6,749 nucleotides of DNA from Pseudomonadota bacterium (GTDB lineage: Bacteria > Pseudomonadota > Gammaproteobacteria > Burkholderiales > Gallionellaceae): assembly GCA_021783525.1 (NCBI GenBank), contig JAJXTT010000101.1, positions 1-6,749 on the forward strand. The letters run 5' to 3'. The position numbers and the translations under genes are program-made. The notes under the pieces were generated by a model. The model saw only the letters and a program-made list of their open reading frames with translations. It was not told the origin of the DNA and ran no database searches. Position 1 is the stretch's first letter, and every line of letters begins with the position of its first letter. Of this stretch, positions 1-6,344 are shown one piece after another.

Positions 1-310
1 CAAGGTCGTGCGCGGCACCGCGTCCGGCCTCCTCGATCGATTCCTTCATCACTTCAGGCGCGCTCTTGATGTTCCTCAATCCCGCGGCGAATACCTTGCC
101 CAGCGGAGAGCCTTCGCTCAATCTTGTGAGCATCTGCTGGCTGACGCCGCGCTGTTTGAGTTCCTGCACGACCTCGTCGATCAGCGCGGGCGGCACGATC
201 TTCTTGTGGCGCAAGAAAAGTGAACGTTCAGTGATGAGTGTGACGGCGACCAGGGATGCGATTAGGAGCAGATAGATCGGCCAACCGGCCGCTTCAATGA
301 GTGTGATCAC
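1..310 (-). CDS. exbB: ExbB/TolQ/MotA-family proton channel protein, N-terminal part
   Basis: Reading the minus strand from a GTG at 308-310 gives 103 uninterrupted residues that continue past the left edge, so the C-terminal part is missing. The protein starts MITLIEAAGWPIYLLL, a hydrophobic first membrane segment (about residues 9-27), followed by ERSLFLR and a cytoplasmic stretch with EGSPLGKVFAAGLRN (66-80) and MKESIEEAGR (88-97). This arrangement is typical of ExbB/TolQ inner-membrane proteins, which work with an ExbD/TolR partner to couple proton flow to TonB- or Tol-type energy transfer. The GTG start is chosen because GGAGA lies 6 nt upstream and the family's N-terminal helix begins right there; no earlier start fits. 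It is divergent from xseA. In betaproteobacteria an exbB-exbD-lpxK group often lies near xseA (recollection of gene order), so exbD is expected beyond the left edge. Which system it energises cannot be told from this fragment. Confidence 0.88.
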   Translation of the reverse strand, partial: MITLIEAAGWPIYLLLIASLVAVTLITERSLFLRHKKIVPPALIDEVVQELKQRGVSQQMLTRLSEGSPLGKVFAAGLRNIKSAPEVMKESIEEAGRGAAHDL

Positions 311-350
311 GCAGCGTCTCCAGGAAATTATGCTTAAATTCGAAGGCGGC

Positions 351-379
351 ACTGTATCTTGTAGGTTATGTTTGAGCAA
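351..379 (-). promoter_or_regulatory. possible sigma-70-type promoter for the exbB-like gene
   Basis: On the minus strand TTGCTC (374-379) and TACAGT (351-356) are separated by 17 bp, with 3/6 and 4/6 matches to TTGACA and TATAAT. Transcription would start near 344 and give a leader of about 34 nt that contains the GGAGA ribosome binding site. This is a weak motif match in an AT-rich region, supported only by spacing and position. Confidence 0.3.
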
Positions 380-432
380 GGTCGTCAGGCATCCTCAACG
401 CTAACTCATAGCCGGATAAGAGATTTGTTTTC

Positions 433-467
433 TTATGCACAAAAACTGTGGATAACTTTGTGCATGA
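433..467. promoter_or_regulatory. cluster of DnaA-box-like sites within an inverted repeat
   Basis: TGTGGATAA at 447-455 is the exact complement of the consensus DnaA box TTATCCACA. TTATGCACA at 433-441 on the plus strand fits the relaxed consensus TTATNCACA. TGTGCATGA at 459-467 reads TCATGCACA on the minus strand, one base off the relaxed consensus. The outer two overlap a perfect 9-bp inverted repeat, ATGCACAAA (435-443) and TTTGTGCAT (457-465), with the consensus box inside the 13-bp spacer. A further 7/9 match lies at 626-634. The sites sit about 125 bp upstream of the exbB start and 245 bp upstream of xseA. Binding by DnaA is inferred from motif match only; the inverted repeat could equally be the operator of another dimeric regulator. 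Confidence 0.5.
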
Positions 468-712
468 ATGGCTGGAATGGCAATCAAAAGCCTAATGCCA
501 TAGCCATTTGTTAATGATAGCCCAAAAAATATACCGAAATAAACATGTTAATAAACAAGGATATATCGTAAGTTGTAATATTGCTGCAATGTCTGCTGGT
601 CCGGAAGCGGCGAATTTGCTGGTATTGTGGATTGAAATGAATTGTCAATATGCCATTTGGCCTATTTTGAAAAAAAATTTCTGAATAGTGGAGCGGCTAA
701 CAGGGAAAAAAG

Positions 713-2047
713 ATGGAAGGGAATCGAGTGCTGAGCGTGCGCGAACTGAATTTCGCGGCAAAACAATTGATTGAAGGTAGTCTGCCTTTGTTGTGGGTGC
801 GCGGAGAGGTCTCCAATTTTGTAAGCGCGGCTTCGGGACACTGGTATTTCTCGCTTAAGGACGACATGGCGCAGGTGCGCTGCGTAATGTTCCGCCACAA
901 AAGCCAGTACCTGGATTTCAAACCCGCGAACGGCATGCAGGTAGAAGTACTTGCCATGGCGACCCTGTACGAGGCGCGCGGCGACTTTCAACTGACGCTG
1001 GAAAAAATGCGTCCGGCCGGGCTGGGTGCGTTGTATGAGGCGTTCGAGCGGTTGAAGGCAAAGCTGGAAGGCGAAGGATTGTTCGATGCCGGGCGTAAAC
1101 GCGATTTGCCGATACTGCCGCAACAGATCGGCATCGTGACCTCGCCGCAAGCGGCTGCACTGCGCGATGTCCTGCGCACGCTGGCGAACCGTATGCCCAA
1201 TGTGCCGGTTGTGCTGTATCCCGTGCCGGTGCAGGGAGAGGGGGCCGCACAAAAGATCGCCCAGGCGATCAATATGGCGAGCCGGCGCGCCGAATGCGAT
1301 GTACTCATATTGTGCCGTGGTGGCGGCAGCATCGAAGATCTGTGGGCATTCAACGAGGAAGTGGTGGCACGTGCCGTGGCGGCCAGCCACATTCCCGTCG
1401 TAAGCGGCGTCGGGCACGAGACCGACTTCACCATTGCCGATTTCGTGGCCGATCTGCGCGCCGCGACACCGACGGCGGCGGCACAGGCAGTGGTGCCGGA
1501 CCGGCAGGAGTTGCGCCAGCGCCTGGCACAACATCGCCGGCATTTGATACGGGCAATCATGCGCCAGTTCGAGCAGCGCATGCAGCAGACCGATTACTTG
1601 CAGCGCCGGCTGGTGCATCCGGCACAACGTATCCGGCAACAGGGCGAGCGCCTGACTGCCTTGTGGCAGCGCATTCGCCTCGCACAAGCTCATATCCTGC
1701 AGCACCGGCAGGGGCATTCGAATTCGTTGTGGCAACGGCTGCGCATGCAGCGTCCGGGTGTTGCACGTTTGCAGGAACAGCAGACAAATCTAGCGCGCCG
1801 CTTGAGTTCGGCAATGCAGCACACCCGGGATCGCCATGACGTGCGGCTGCTGGCATTGCAGCAGCATTTGCAGCATCTCGATCCGCAACAGGTGCTTGCA
1901 CGCGGTTACAGTATGGTGCGCGATGCAAGAGGGAAAGTCGTGCTTAGCAGCGAAAGGATCGCCCTGGGAGAGCGCCTGGACATCGCGTTCGCGCAAGGCG
2001 GTGCGAGCGCAGTCGTGCAGGAAAAGCGCGGGCCCCAGGCGGATTAG
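713..2047 (+). CDS. xseA: exodeoxyribonuclease VII large subunit
   Basis: This 444-residue protein is the catalytic large subunit of exonuclease VII, which with several copies of small subunit XseB degrades single-stranded DNA from both ends in the cytoplasm during repair. The N-terminal OB-fold lies at about residues 6-100 (LSVRELNFAAK, LWVRGEVSNF, GHWYFSLKD). The catalytic core follows, with IGIVTSPQAAALRD (139-152), CRGGGSIEDLWAFNEE (201-216) and SGVGHETDFTIADFVADLRA (231-250), then PTAAA. From about 260 to 400 the sequence is rich in Q, R and L, matching the family's long coiled-coil arm. The end, VLARGYSMVRDARGKVV, is the usual C-terminal motif. Length matches the E. coli protein (about 456). 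The ATG at 713 has AGGGA 6 nt upstream; an in-frame GTG at 728 is a less favoured alternative. No xseB is adjacent. It appears to be a single-gene unit closed by the terminator at 2036-2068. Confidence 0.97.
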   Translation: MEGNRVLSVRELNFAAKQLIEGSLPLLWVRGEVSNFVSAASGHWYFSLKDDMAQVRCVMFRHKSQYLDFKPANGMQVEVLAMATLYEARGDFQLTLEKMRPAGLGALYEAFERLKAKLEGEGLFDAGRKRDLPILPQQIGIVTSPQAAALRDVLRTLANRMPNVPVVLYPVPVQGEGAAQKIAQAINMASRRAECDVLILCRGGGSIEDLWAFNEEVVARAVAASHIPVVSGVGHETDFTIADFVADLRAATPTAAAQAVVPDRQELRQRLAQHRRHLIRAIMRQFEQRMQQTDYLQRRLVHPAQRIRQQGERLTALWQRIRLAQAHILQHRQGHSNSLWQRLRMQRPGVARLQEQQTNLARRLSSAMQHTRDRHDVRLLALQQHLQHLDPQQVLARGYSMVRDARGKVVLSSERIALGERLDIAFAQGGASAVVQEKRGPQAD

Positions 2048-2068
2048 GTTAAAATCCGCGCCTGTTTT
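2036..2068 (+). terminator. probable rho-independent terminator of xseA
   Basis: CAGG (2036-2039) and CGGATT (2040-2045) can pair with AATCCG (2053-2058) and CCTG (2061-2064), with a two-base bulge (2059-2060) and a 7-base loop, giving a 10-bp GC-rich stem. TTTT follows directly at 2065-2068. The stem includes the xseA stop codon TAG (2045-2047). The U-tract is short, so termination may be partial. Confidence 0.6.
2050..2055 (+). promoter_or_regulatory. possible -10 element for the arnT-led operon
   Basis: TAAAAT (5/6 match to TATAAT) lies partly in the loop of the xseA terminator hairpin and is followed by CCGCGCC. It would give a leader of about 28 nt before the ATG at 2091. No recognisable -35 box is present 16-18 bp upstream, where the DNA is GC-rich coding sequence. 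A very similar TAAAAT plus GC-rich tail precedes arnC, which is the main support. Confidence 0.3.
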
Positions 2069-2090
2069 CACGCATCCAGATAGTTTCTTT

Positions 2091-3740
2091 ATGACGAAAG
2101 ACATTTCCCGGCGCGGACTCCTGCTGCTATTGCTTGCAGCCGTGCTCATCTGGTTCGGCAATCTCGAATACCGCAAGCTCATCCGGCCTGACGAAGGCCG
2201 CTACGCCGAGATTCCGCGCGAGATGGTGGCGAGCGGAGATTGGACCACTCCCCGCCTGAACGAACTGAAGTATTTCGAGAAGCCGCCGCTGCAATACTGG
2301 GCCACCGCCGTGGCCTATGAGGTGTTCGGCGAGCATCAATGGACGTCCCGTCTGTGGACGGCGCTGACCGGATTCGCCGGCATACTGCTTGCCTGGTTTG
2401 CAGGAACGCGCCTGTTCGGGCGCGAGGCGGGCATCTACGCGGCCTTGCTGCTGGGCAGCAGCATGCTTTACGCGATGATGGCGCACATCAACACGCTGGA
2501 CATGGGCGTGACCTTTTTCATCACGCTCGGAATTTTTTCGTTGCTGCTCGCACAAAGAGAAGAACACGATATGCAGCGGCGCAACTGGATGCTGCTGGCC
2601 TGGGCGGCCCTGGCGCTGTCGGTGCTGAGCAAAGGCTTGATGGGCCTGGTTCTGCCGGGTGCGGCATTGTTCCTGTACTCGGTTTTCAATCGCGATATCA
2701 GGATATGGACGCGCATGCACTGGCTCAGCGGACTGCTGGTGTTCTTCCTGATTGCCACTCCCTGGTTCGTGCTGGTCATGCGTGCCAATCCCGAGTTTTT
2801 CCATTTCTTCTTCATTCACGAACACCTGGAGCGCTTCACGACCAAAGTGCACGGGCGCTTCCAGCCCTGGTATTACTTCGTGCCTATCCTGCTGCTCGGC
2901 ATGTTGCCATGGACGCCGCTGATGTTCGATGCATTGTTGCGTTCCTGGCGCAGCGGTAGGCAGAAGCTGAAAGAATTCAGTGCCGTGCGCTTCCTGCTGG
3001 TGTGGACGGTATTCATCTACGTGTTCTTTTCGATCTCCGATTCCAAGTTGCCGTCGTATCTGTTGCCGATGTTTCCGCCGCTGGCGCTATTGATGGGCAA
3101 ACGGATCGCCGAGACGAGTTCGCGCCGGTTGTTCTGGCTGACCGTTCCGGTGCTGGCGGTGGTTGCCACCCTGCTTGGAATAATCCCGTTTGCTGCCAGG
3201 ATGTCCGCGGATACGCCATTGCAACAGCAGATGTACGGCAATTACTCGGCATGGCTGCTGGTTGCAGCGGCGCTCTGGCTCGTCGGCACGGCGGCGGCAT
3301 TGTGGTTGCTGCGCCGTGAGAAGAAGATGGCGGCGGTCATCGTGCTGGCGTTCTCTTCGCTCGCTGCCGCGCAACTGGCAACCTCGGGCTACAATGCGAT
3401 CGCTCCCGAGCGTTCCAGTTATATCCTCGCCGACGCGATCAGGCCGCTGGTCAAACCCGACGTGCCGTTCTATTCCGTCTTCTGCTACGAGCAGACCTTG
3501 CCGTTCTACCTCAAGCGGACATTCACGCTGGTCGACTATCAGGACGAGATGGCATTCGGCATCGAGATGGAGCCGGAGCGCTGGATACCTTCGGCCGATC
3601 AGTTGGCCAGGCGCTGGAGCACGCAAGCGGAAGCCTATGCTATTGTGCCGGCACCATTGCTTTATATACTCCAACAGCAAGGAATGGCGATGAAAGAGAT
3701 CTATCGTGACGAACAATATGTGGTGGTGAGCAAGCCATGA
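2091..3740 (+). CDS. arnT: ArnT-like lipid A 4-amino-4-deoxy-L-arabinose transferase (GT83)
   Basis: This 549-residue polytopic inner-membrane protein closely matches the expected length of E. coli ArnT (550). ArnT transfers 4-amino-4-deoxy-L-arabinose from undecaprenyl phosphate to lipid A on the periplasmic side. After a first membrane helix (about 9-22) comes the family signature RPDEGRYAEIPREM (32-45) with the acidic D34/E35, then GDWTTPRLNELKYFEKPPLQYW (49-70) with E63 and K64. Further matches are LSKGLMGLVLP (179-189), PEFFHFFFIHEHLERF (234-249), PWYYFVPILLLGMLPW (259-274) and FFSISDSKLPSYLLP (312-326). About eleven to thirteen hydrophobic segments are visible, then a soluble C-terminal domain from about 430. 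The open frame extends upstream into xseA, but ATG 2091 is chosen because it directly precedes the first membrane helix and clears the xseA stop; no good Shine-Dalgarno is seen. The stop overlaps the next start by 4 bp. A related GT39/GT83 transferase for another lipid-linked sugar is possible, but the neighbours argue for Ara4N. Confidence 0.9.
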   Translation: MTKDISRRGLLLLLLAAVLIWFGNLEYRKLIRPDEGRYAEIPREMVASGDWTTPRLNELKYFEKPPLQYWATAVAYEVFGEHQWTSRLWTALTGFAGILLAWFAGTRLFGREAGIYAALLLGSSMLYAMMAHINTLDMGVTFFITLGIFSLLLAQREEHDMQRRNWMLLAWAALALSVLSKGLMGLVLPGAALFLYSVFNRDIRIWTRMHWLSGLLVFFLIATPWFVLVMRANPEFFHFFFIHEHLERFTTKVHGRFQPWYYFVPILLLGMLPWTPLMFDALLRSWRSGRQKLKEFSAVRFLLVWTVFIYVFFSISDSKLPSYLLPMFPPLALLMGKRIAETSSRRLFWLTVPVLAVVATLLGIIPFAARMSADTPLQQQMYGNYSAWLLVAAALWLVGTAAALWLLRREKKMAAVIVLAFSSLAAAQLATSGYNAIAPERSSYILADAIRPLVKPDVPFYSVFCYEQTLPFYLKRTFTLVDYQDEMAFGIEMEPERWIPSADQLARRWSTQAEAYAIVPAPLLYILQQQGMAMKEIYRDEQYVVVSKP

Positions 3741-4108
3741 ACCTGGTCAGCTTCGGTTTGATCTTTACCGGCGTGATGCTGAACGCCGCAGCACAGATCC
3801 TGATGAAGGCGGGTACCAACGCCATCGGCCATTTCGAATTCAGCGCGGCGAACATCCTACCCATCGGCTGGAAGCTGGCGACCGAATGGCACATTGTCAC
3901 CGCACTGTTCTGCTACGGCATCAGCGTGGTGGTGTGGATACTCGCGCTGTCGCGCGTGCCGGTCAGCATCGCTTTTCCGATGCTGTCGATGGCGTACGTG
4001 GTCAATGCCGTGGCTGCCTGGTATCTGCTGGGCGAAGCCTTCAATCCGACCAAGCTGGCCGGCATGGGCGTGATCATCCTGGGCGTCATCATCATTTCAA
4101 GAGCTTAA
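3737..4108 (+). CDS. arnE: SMR/EamA-type small membrane protein, ArnE-like flippase subunit
   Basis: This protein of 123 residues has four hydrophobic segments, at about 3-22, 50-71, 76-98 and 106-121. It has the length and fold pattern of small multidrug resistance-like proteins. LNAAAQILMKAG (15-26) and VSIAFPMLSMAYVVNA (76-91), then LLGEAFNPTKLAGMGVIILGVIIIS, are typical of the ArnE/ArnF and EamA-like members. The membrane-embedded glutamate of drug/H+ exporters such as EmrE (Glu14) aligns with Asn16 here, which argues against a drug pump and for a lipid-linked sugar flippase. In E. coli, ArnE and ArnF together carry undecaprenyl-phosphate-Ara4N across the inner membrane; only one such gene is present here, so it may act as a homodimer or its partner may lie elsewhere. 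Its ATGA overlap with arnT indicates translational coupling. Assignment as ArnE rather than ArnF is arbitrary from sequence alone. Confidence 0.78.
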   Translation: MNLVSFGLIFTGVMLNAAAQILMKAGTNAIGHFEFSAANILPIGWKLATEWHIVTALFCYGISVVVWILALSRVPVSIAFPMLSMAYVVNAVAAWYLLGEAFNPTKLAGMGVIILGVIIISRA

Positions 4109-4123
4109 TCAGAGGTTGCAAGC

Positions 4124-5245
4124 ATGTCCGAATTCTTACCGTTCACCAGACCCTATATCGACGAAGCGGCCATCGCCGCCGTGGGCGACGTGCTGCGCTC
4201 CGGCTGGGTCACCAGCGGCCCCAAGGTACTGGAGTTCGAGAAACAGCTCTCCGCGTATTTCGGCGGGCGCCCGGTACGCACGTTCAATTCCGGCACCTGC
4301 ACCATGGAGATCGCCCTGCGCATCGCCGGCATCGGCGCGGGCGACGAAGTCATCACCACGCCGATTTCCTGGGTGGCAACCTCAAATGTGATCATCGAGA
4401 CTGGCGCCACACCGGTGTTCGCGGACATCGATCCGGTCACTCGCAACATCGACCTGGACAAGGTCGAAGCGGCGATCACGCCGCGCACCAAAGCCATCAT
4501 TCCGGTCGATCTTTCGGGCTTGCCGGTGGACCGCGAAAGGCTCTACGACATCGCCAAGCGCCACAAGCTGCGCGTGGTGGAAGACGCCGCGCAGGCCATT
4601 GGCTCATTGTGGAAAGGCAAGCGGATCGGCTCGTTCGGCGATTTCGTGTCGTTCAGCTTCCAGGCCAACAAGAACCTCACCACCACCGAAGGCGGCTGCC
4701 TGGTGCTGAACAACGAGGACGAGGCGCGGCTGGCGGAAAAATATCGCCTGCAAGGCGTAACGCGCAGCGGATTCGACGGCATGGACGTGGATGTGCTGGG
4801 TGGAAAGTACAACATGACCGATGTCGCCGCCGCCATCGGCCTGAACCAATTGCCGCAGCTGGATGCCATCACCGCGCGCCGTCATGCGCTGGCCAGGCAT
4901 TATTTCGCGAGCTTCGGTGCGGATTTCGAAAAACAGACCGGTGTGCAACTGCCGTTGGCGAATTTCGAGAACACCAACTGGCACATGTTCGAGATCGTGC
5001 TGCCGCAAGGAATGGTGCGTGCCGGGTTCATGGAGAAGATGAAAGCCCGCAACATCGGCTGCGGCGTGCATTACCCGCCTATCCACCTGTTCAGGATGTA
5101 TCGCGAACGCGGTTTCAGGGAAGGCATGTTCCCCGTCGCGGAGAGCGTGGGGCGCAGCATCGTCACGCTGCCGTTGTTCCCGAGGATGAGCGAGGCGGAC
5201 GTCGAGCGCGTGGTGAAGGCAGTGAGGGAAGTGCTGGCAAGTTAG
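4124..5245 (+). CDS. arnB: DegT/DnrJ/EryC1/StrS-family PLP aminotransferase, ArnB-like
   Basis: This protein of 373 residues is a cytoplasmic sugar aminotransferase. In the Ara4N pathway ArnB converts the UDP-4-keto-pentose made by ArnA to UDP-4-amino-4-deoxy-L-arabinose, with glutamate as donor. Family features are RPYIDEAAIAAVGDVLRSGW (9-28, with WVTSGP following), NSGTCTMEIAL (55-65) in the cofactor phosphate-binding region, GDEVITTPISWVATSNVI (73-90), VVEDAAQAIGS (151-161) with Asp154 expected to contact the PLP ring nitrogen, and SFSFQANKNLTTTEGG (176-191), in which Lys183 is the expected Schiff-base lysine. GKYNMTDVAAAIGLNQL (227-243) and HYPPIHL (316-322) complete the pattern. Length is close to E. 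coli ArnB (about 379). The ATG at 4124 has AGAGG 8 nt upstream, and 15 bp separate it from the preceding stop, fitting one operon. DegT enzymes for other 4-amino sugars look similar; the ArnC and ArnA neighbours decide for ArnB. Confidence 0.9.
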   Translation: MSEFLPFTRPYIDEAAIAAVGDVLRSGWVTSGPKVLEFEKQLSAYFGGRPVRTFNSGTCTMEIALRIAGIGAGDEVITTPISWVATSNVIIETGATPVFADIDPVTRNIDLDKVEAAITPRTKAIIPVDLSGLPVDRERLYDIAKRHKLRVVEDAAQAIGSLWKGKRIGSFGDFVSFSFQANKNLTTTEGGCLVLNNEDEARLAEKYRLQGVTRSGFDGMDVDVLGGKYNMTDVAAAIGLNQLPQLDAITARRHALARHYFASFGADFEKQTGVQLPLANFENTNWHMFEIVLPQGMVRAGFMEKMKARNIGCGVHYPPIHLFRMYRERGFREGMFPVAESVGRSIVTLPLFPRMSEADVERVVKAVREVLAS

Positions 5246-5250
5246 CGAAT

Positions 5251-5279
5251 TTCGTTATCTCGCCTCTCTGCGGTAAAAT
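5251..5279 (+). promoter_or_regulatory. possible internal promoter giving a leaderless arnC transcript
   Basis: In the 43-bp arnB-arnC gap, TAAAAT at 5274-5279 (5/6 match to the -10 consensus) is preceded at 17 bp by a poor -35 (TTCGTT, 5251-5256). The last base of the -10 is only 9 nt before the arnC ATG, so transcription would begin at or within about three bases of the start codon. No Shine-Dalgarno is present before arnC, which fits leaderless initiation. The -10 is enclosed by a short inverted repeat, GCGG (5270-5273) and CCGC (5281-5284). Confidence 0.4.
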
Positions 5280-5288
5280 GCCGCCCCT

Positions 5289-6275
5289 ATGAGCACACCC
5301 CAACTTTCCGTCGTCATCCCCGTCTATAACGAAGAACAAGGCCTGCAGGCTCTGTTCGACCGCCTGTATCCCGCGCTGGACAAGCTCGGCATCGGATATG
5401 AGATCCTGTTCGTCAACGATGGCAGCCGCGACCGTTCCGCAGCGATCCTGCGCGAGCAGTTCCAGAGGCGTCCCGATGTGACGCGGGTAGTGCTGTTCAA
5501 CGGTAATTTCGGCCAGCACATGGCGATCATGGCCGGTTTCGAGCACTGCCGCGGCCAGCGCGTGGTGACATTGGACGCAGATTTGCAGAACCCGCCGGAA
5601 GATACCGGCCTGTTGCTGGCGAAGATGGACGAAGGCCACGATTACGTCGGCTCCATCCGCCGCCAGCGCAACGACAGCTGGTGGCGGCACATTGCATCGC
5701 GCGCCATGAACGGACTGCGCGAGAAGATCACCCGCATCAAGATGACCGATCAGGGCTGCATGTTCCGCGCCTACGACCGCAACATCATCGACGCGATCAA
5801 CAGCTGCAAGGAAGTGAATACCTTCATCCCTGCATTGGCCTACAGCTTTGCGCGCAATCCCGCCGAGGTCGTGGTGGGACATGAAGAGCGTGCGGCGGGG
5901 GAATCCAAGTATTCGCTTTACAGCCTGATCCGTCTCAATTTCGACCTGATGACGAGCTTCTCGCTGGTGCCGTTGCAGATGTTTTCCATGCTGGGGATGC
6001 TGATCTCGGTGCTTTCTGCGTTGTTCTTTGTCTTCCTCGTGATTCGCCGCCTGGTGATCGGTCCCGAAGCGGAAGGCCTGTTCACCCTGTTCGCATTGAT
6101 GTTCTTCCTGATCGGCATTGCGCTCTTCGGCATCGGTCTCTTGGGTGAATACATCGGACGCATCTACCAGCAGGTCCGCCACCGTCCGCGCTATCTGGTG
6201 GAGGCCGTGCTGGAAAAGCAGGATACAGGAAACGGGATACGGGATACGGGATTCAGTCAAGGGCGGGTTGGGTAA
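5289..6275 (+). CDS. arnC: ArnC-like undecaprenyl-phosphate 4-deoxy-4-formamido-L-arabinose transferase (GT2)
   Basis: This 328-residue protein has a cytoplasmic GT2 domain followed by two membrane helices (about 229-254 and 262-285). It transfers 4-deoxy-4-formamido-L-arabinose from UDP to undecaprenyl phosphate. Visible motifs are LSVVIPVYNEEQGL (6-19), EILFVNDGSRDRSA (38-51) with the nucleotide-binding Asp44, NFGQHMAIMAGF (73-84), TLDADLQNPPED (94-105) with the metal-binding DAD at 96-98, DQGCMFRAYDR (154-164) and GESKYSLYSLI (204-214), then LLGEYIGRIYQQVRHRPRY. These follow E. coli ArnC (322 residues) closely. The final residues, from Gln311 on (QDTGNGIRDTGFSQGRVG), do not resemble the family and are translated largely from a heptamer repeat array, so the original stop was probably lost by repeat insertion near codon 311. 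It starts 43 bp after arnB without a Shine-Dalgarno; see the leaderless promoter at 5251-5279. Confidence 0.93.
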   Translation: MSTPQLSVVIPVYNEEQGLQALFDRLYPALDKLGIGYEILFVNDGSRDRSAAILREQFQRRPDVTRVVLFNGNFGQHMAIMAGFEHCRGQRVVTLDADLQNPPEDTGLLLAKMDEGHDYVGSIRRQRNDSWWRHIASRAMNGLREKITRIKMTDQGCMFRAYDRNIIDAINSCKEVNTFIPALAYSFARNPAEVVVGHEERAAGESKYSLYSLIRLNFDLMTSFSLVPLQMFSMLGMLISVLSALFFVFLVIRRLVIGPEAEGLFTLFALMFFLIGIALFGIGLLGEYIGRIYQQVRHRPRYLVEAVLEKQDTGNGIRDTGFSQGRVG

Positions 6276-6344
6276 CTCATGAGTAATGAAGCTGCAACAA
6301 CTGGTGCGGGTTTGCCTGTATCCCGTATCCCGTCTCCCGTATCC
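6221..6344. repeat. inverted pair of 7-bp repeat arrays across the arnC stop
   Basis: Left array (6221-6255): five 7-bp units, GGATACA, GGAAACG, GGATACG, GGATACG, GGATTCA. Right array (6315-6344), read on the minus strand: GGATACG, GGAGACG, GGATACG, GGATACA, then GG. The arms 6221-6250 and 6315-6344 match at 27 of 30 positions as an inverted repeat around a 64-bp loop, which contains the arnC stop codon (6273-6275). In RNA this would fold into a long GC-rich hairpin. The left arm lies inside the arnC reading frame. Such short units in head-on pairs look like a dispersed intergenic repeat element, but no transposase or target duplication is seen. Confidence 0.85.

Larger units (their letters stand above)
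311..712. other. divergent AT-rich intergenic region between exbB and xseA
   Basis: There is no convincing gene in these 402 bp; short open frames lack family features. The base composition is clearly more AT-rich than the flanking genes, especially 505-580. It must hold the promoters of both divergent genes. For xseA a weak candidate is TTGTTA (508-513), 16 bp, TATACC (530-535); another is TTGTCA (642-647) with TATTTT (663-668), but its 15-bp spacing is short. The clearest structure is the cluster of DnaA-box-like sequences at 433-467, listed separately. A small perfect hairpin ATTGC-T-GCAAT lies at 580-590 and has no obvious role. Confidence 0.6.

Noticed and set aside
8..275. Two short plus-strand frames at the left edge
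   Set aside because: They are shadows of the ExbB-like gene read on the minus strand, whose translation shows clear family motifs.
477..501. ATGGCA / TGCCAT inverted repeat in the intergenic region
   Set aside because: Six-base arms 13 bp apart are expected by chance in 400 bp and match no known site.
433..580. Chromosomal replication origin
   Set aside because: DnaA boxes and an AT-rich stretch are present, but the flanking genes (exbB, xseA) are not the usual origin neighbours and the boxes are few, so it is reported only as a DnaA-box cluster.
662..1735. 357-codon open frame on the minus strand opposite xseA
   Set aside because: It lies antisense to a well-supported xseA, is rich in H, R, Q and C without family motifs, and exists because GC-rich coding DNA has few stops in that frame.
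1836..2090. N-terminal extension of the ArnT-like frame into xseA
   Set aside because: The 85 extra residues overlap xseA coding sequence and its terminator and lack family similarity; the ATG at 2091 directly precedes the first membrane helix.
3886..5292. 468-codon plus-strand frame over arnE and arnB
   Set aside because: Its translation is arginine- and histidine-rich low-complexity sequence, out of frame with two clear family proteins covering the same bases.
6221..6344. CRISPR array
   Set aside because: Units are 7 bp, directly abutting, without unique spacers, and there are no cas genes.
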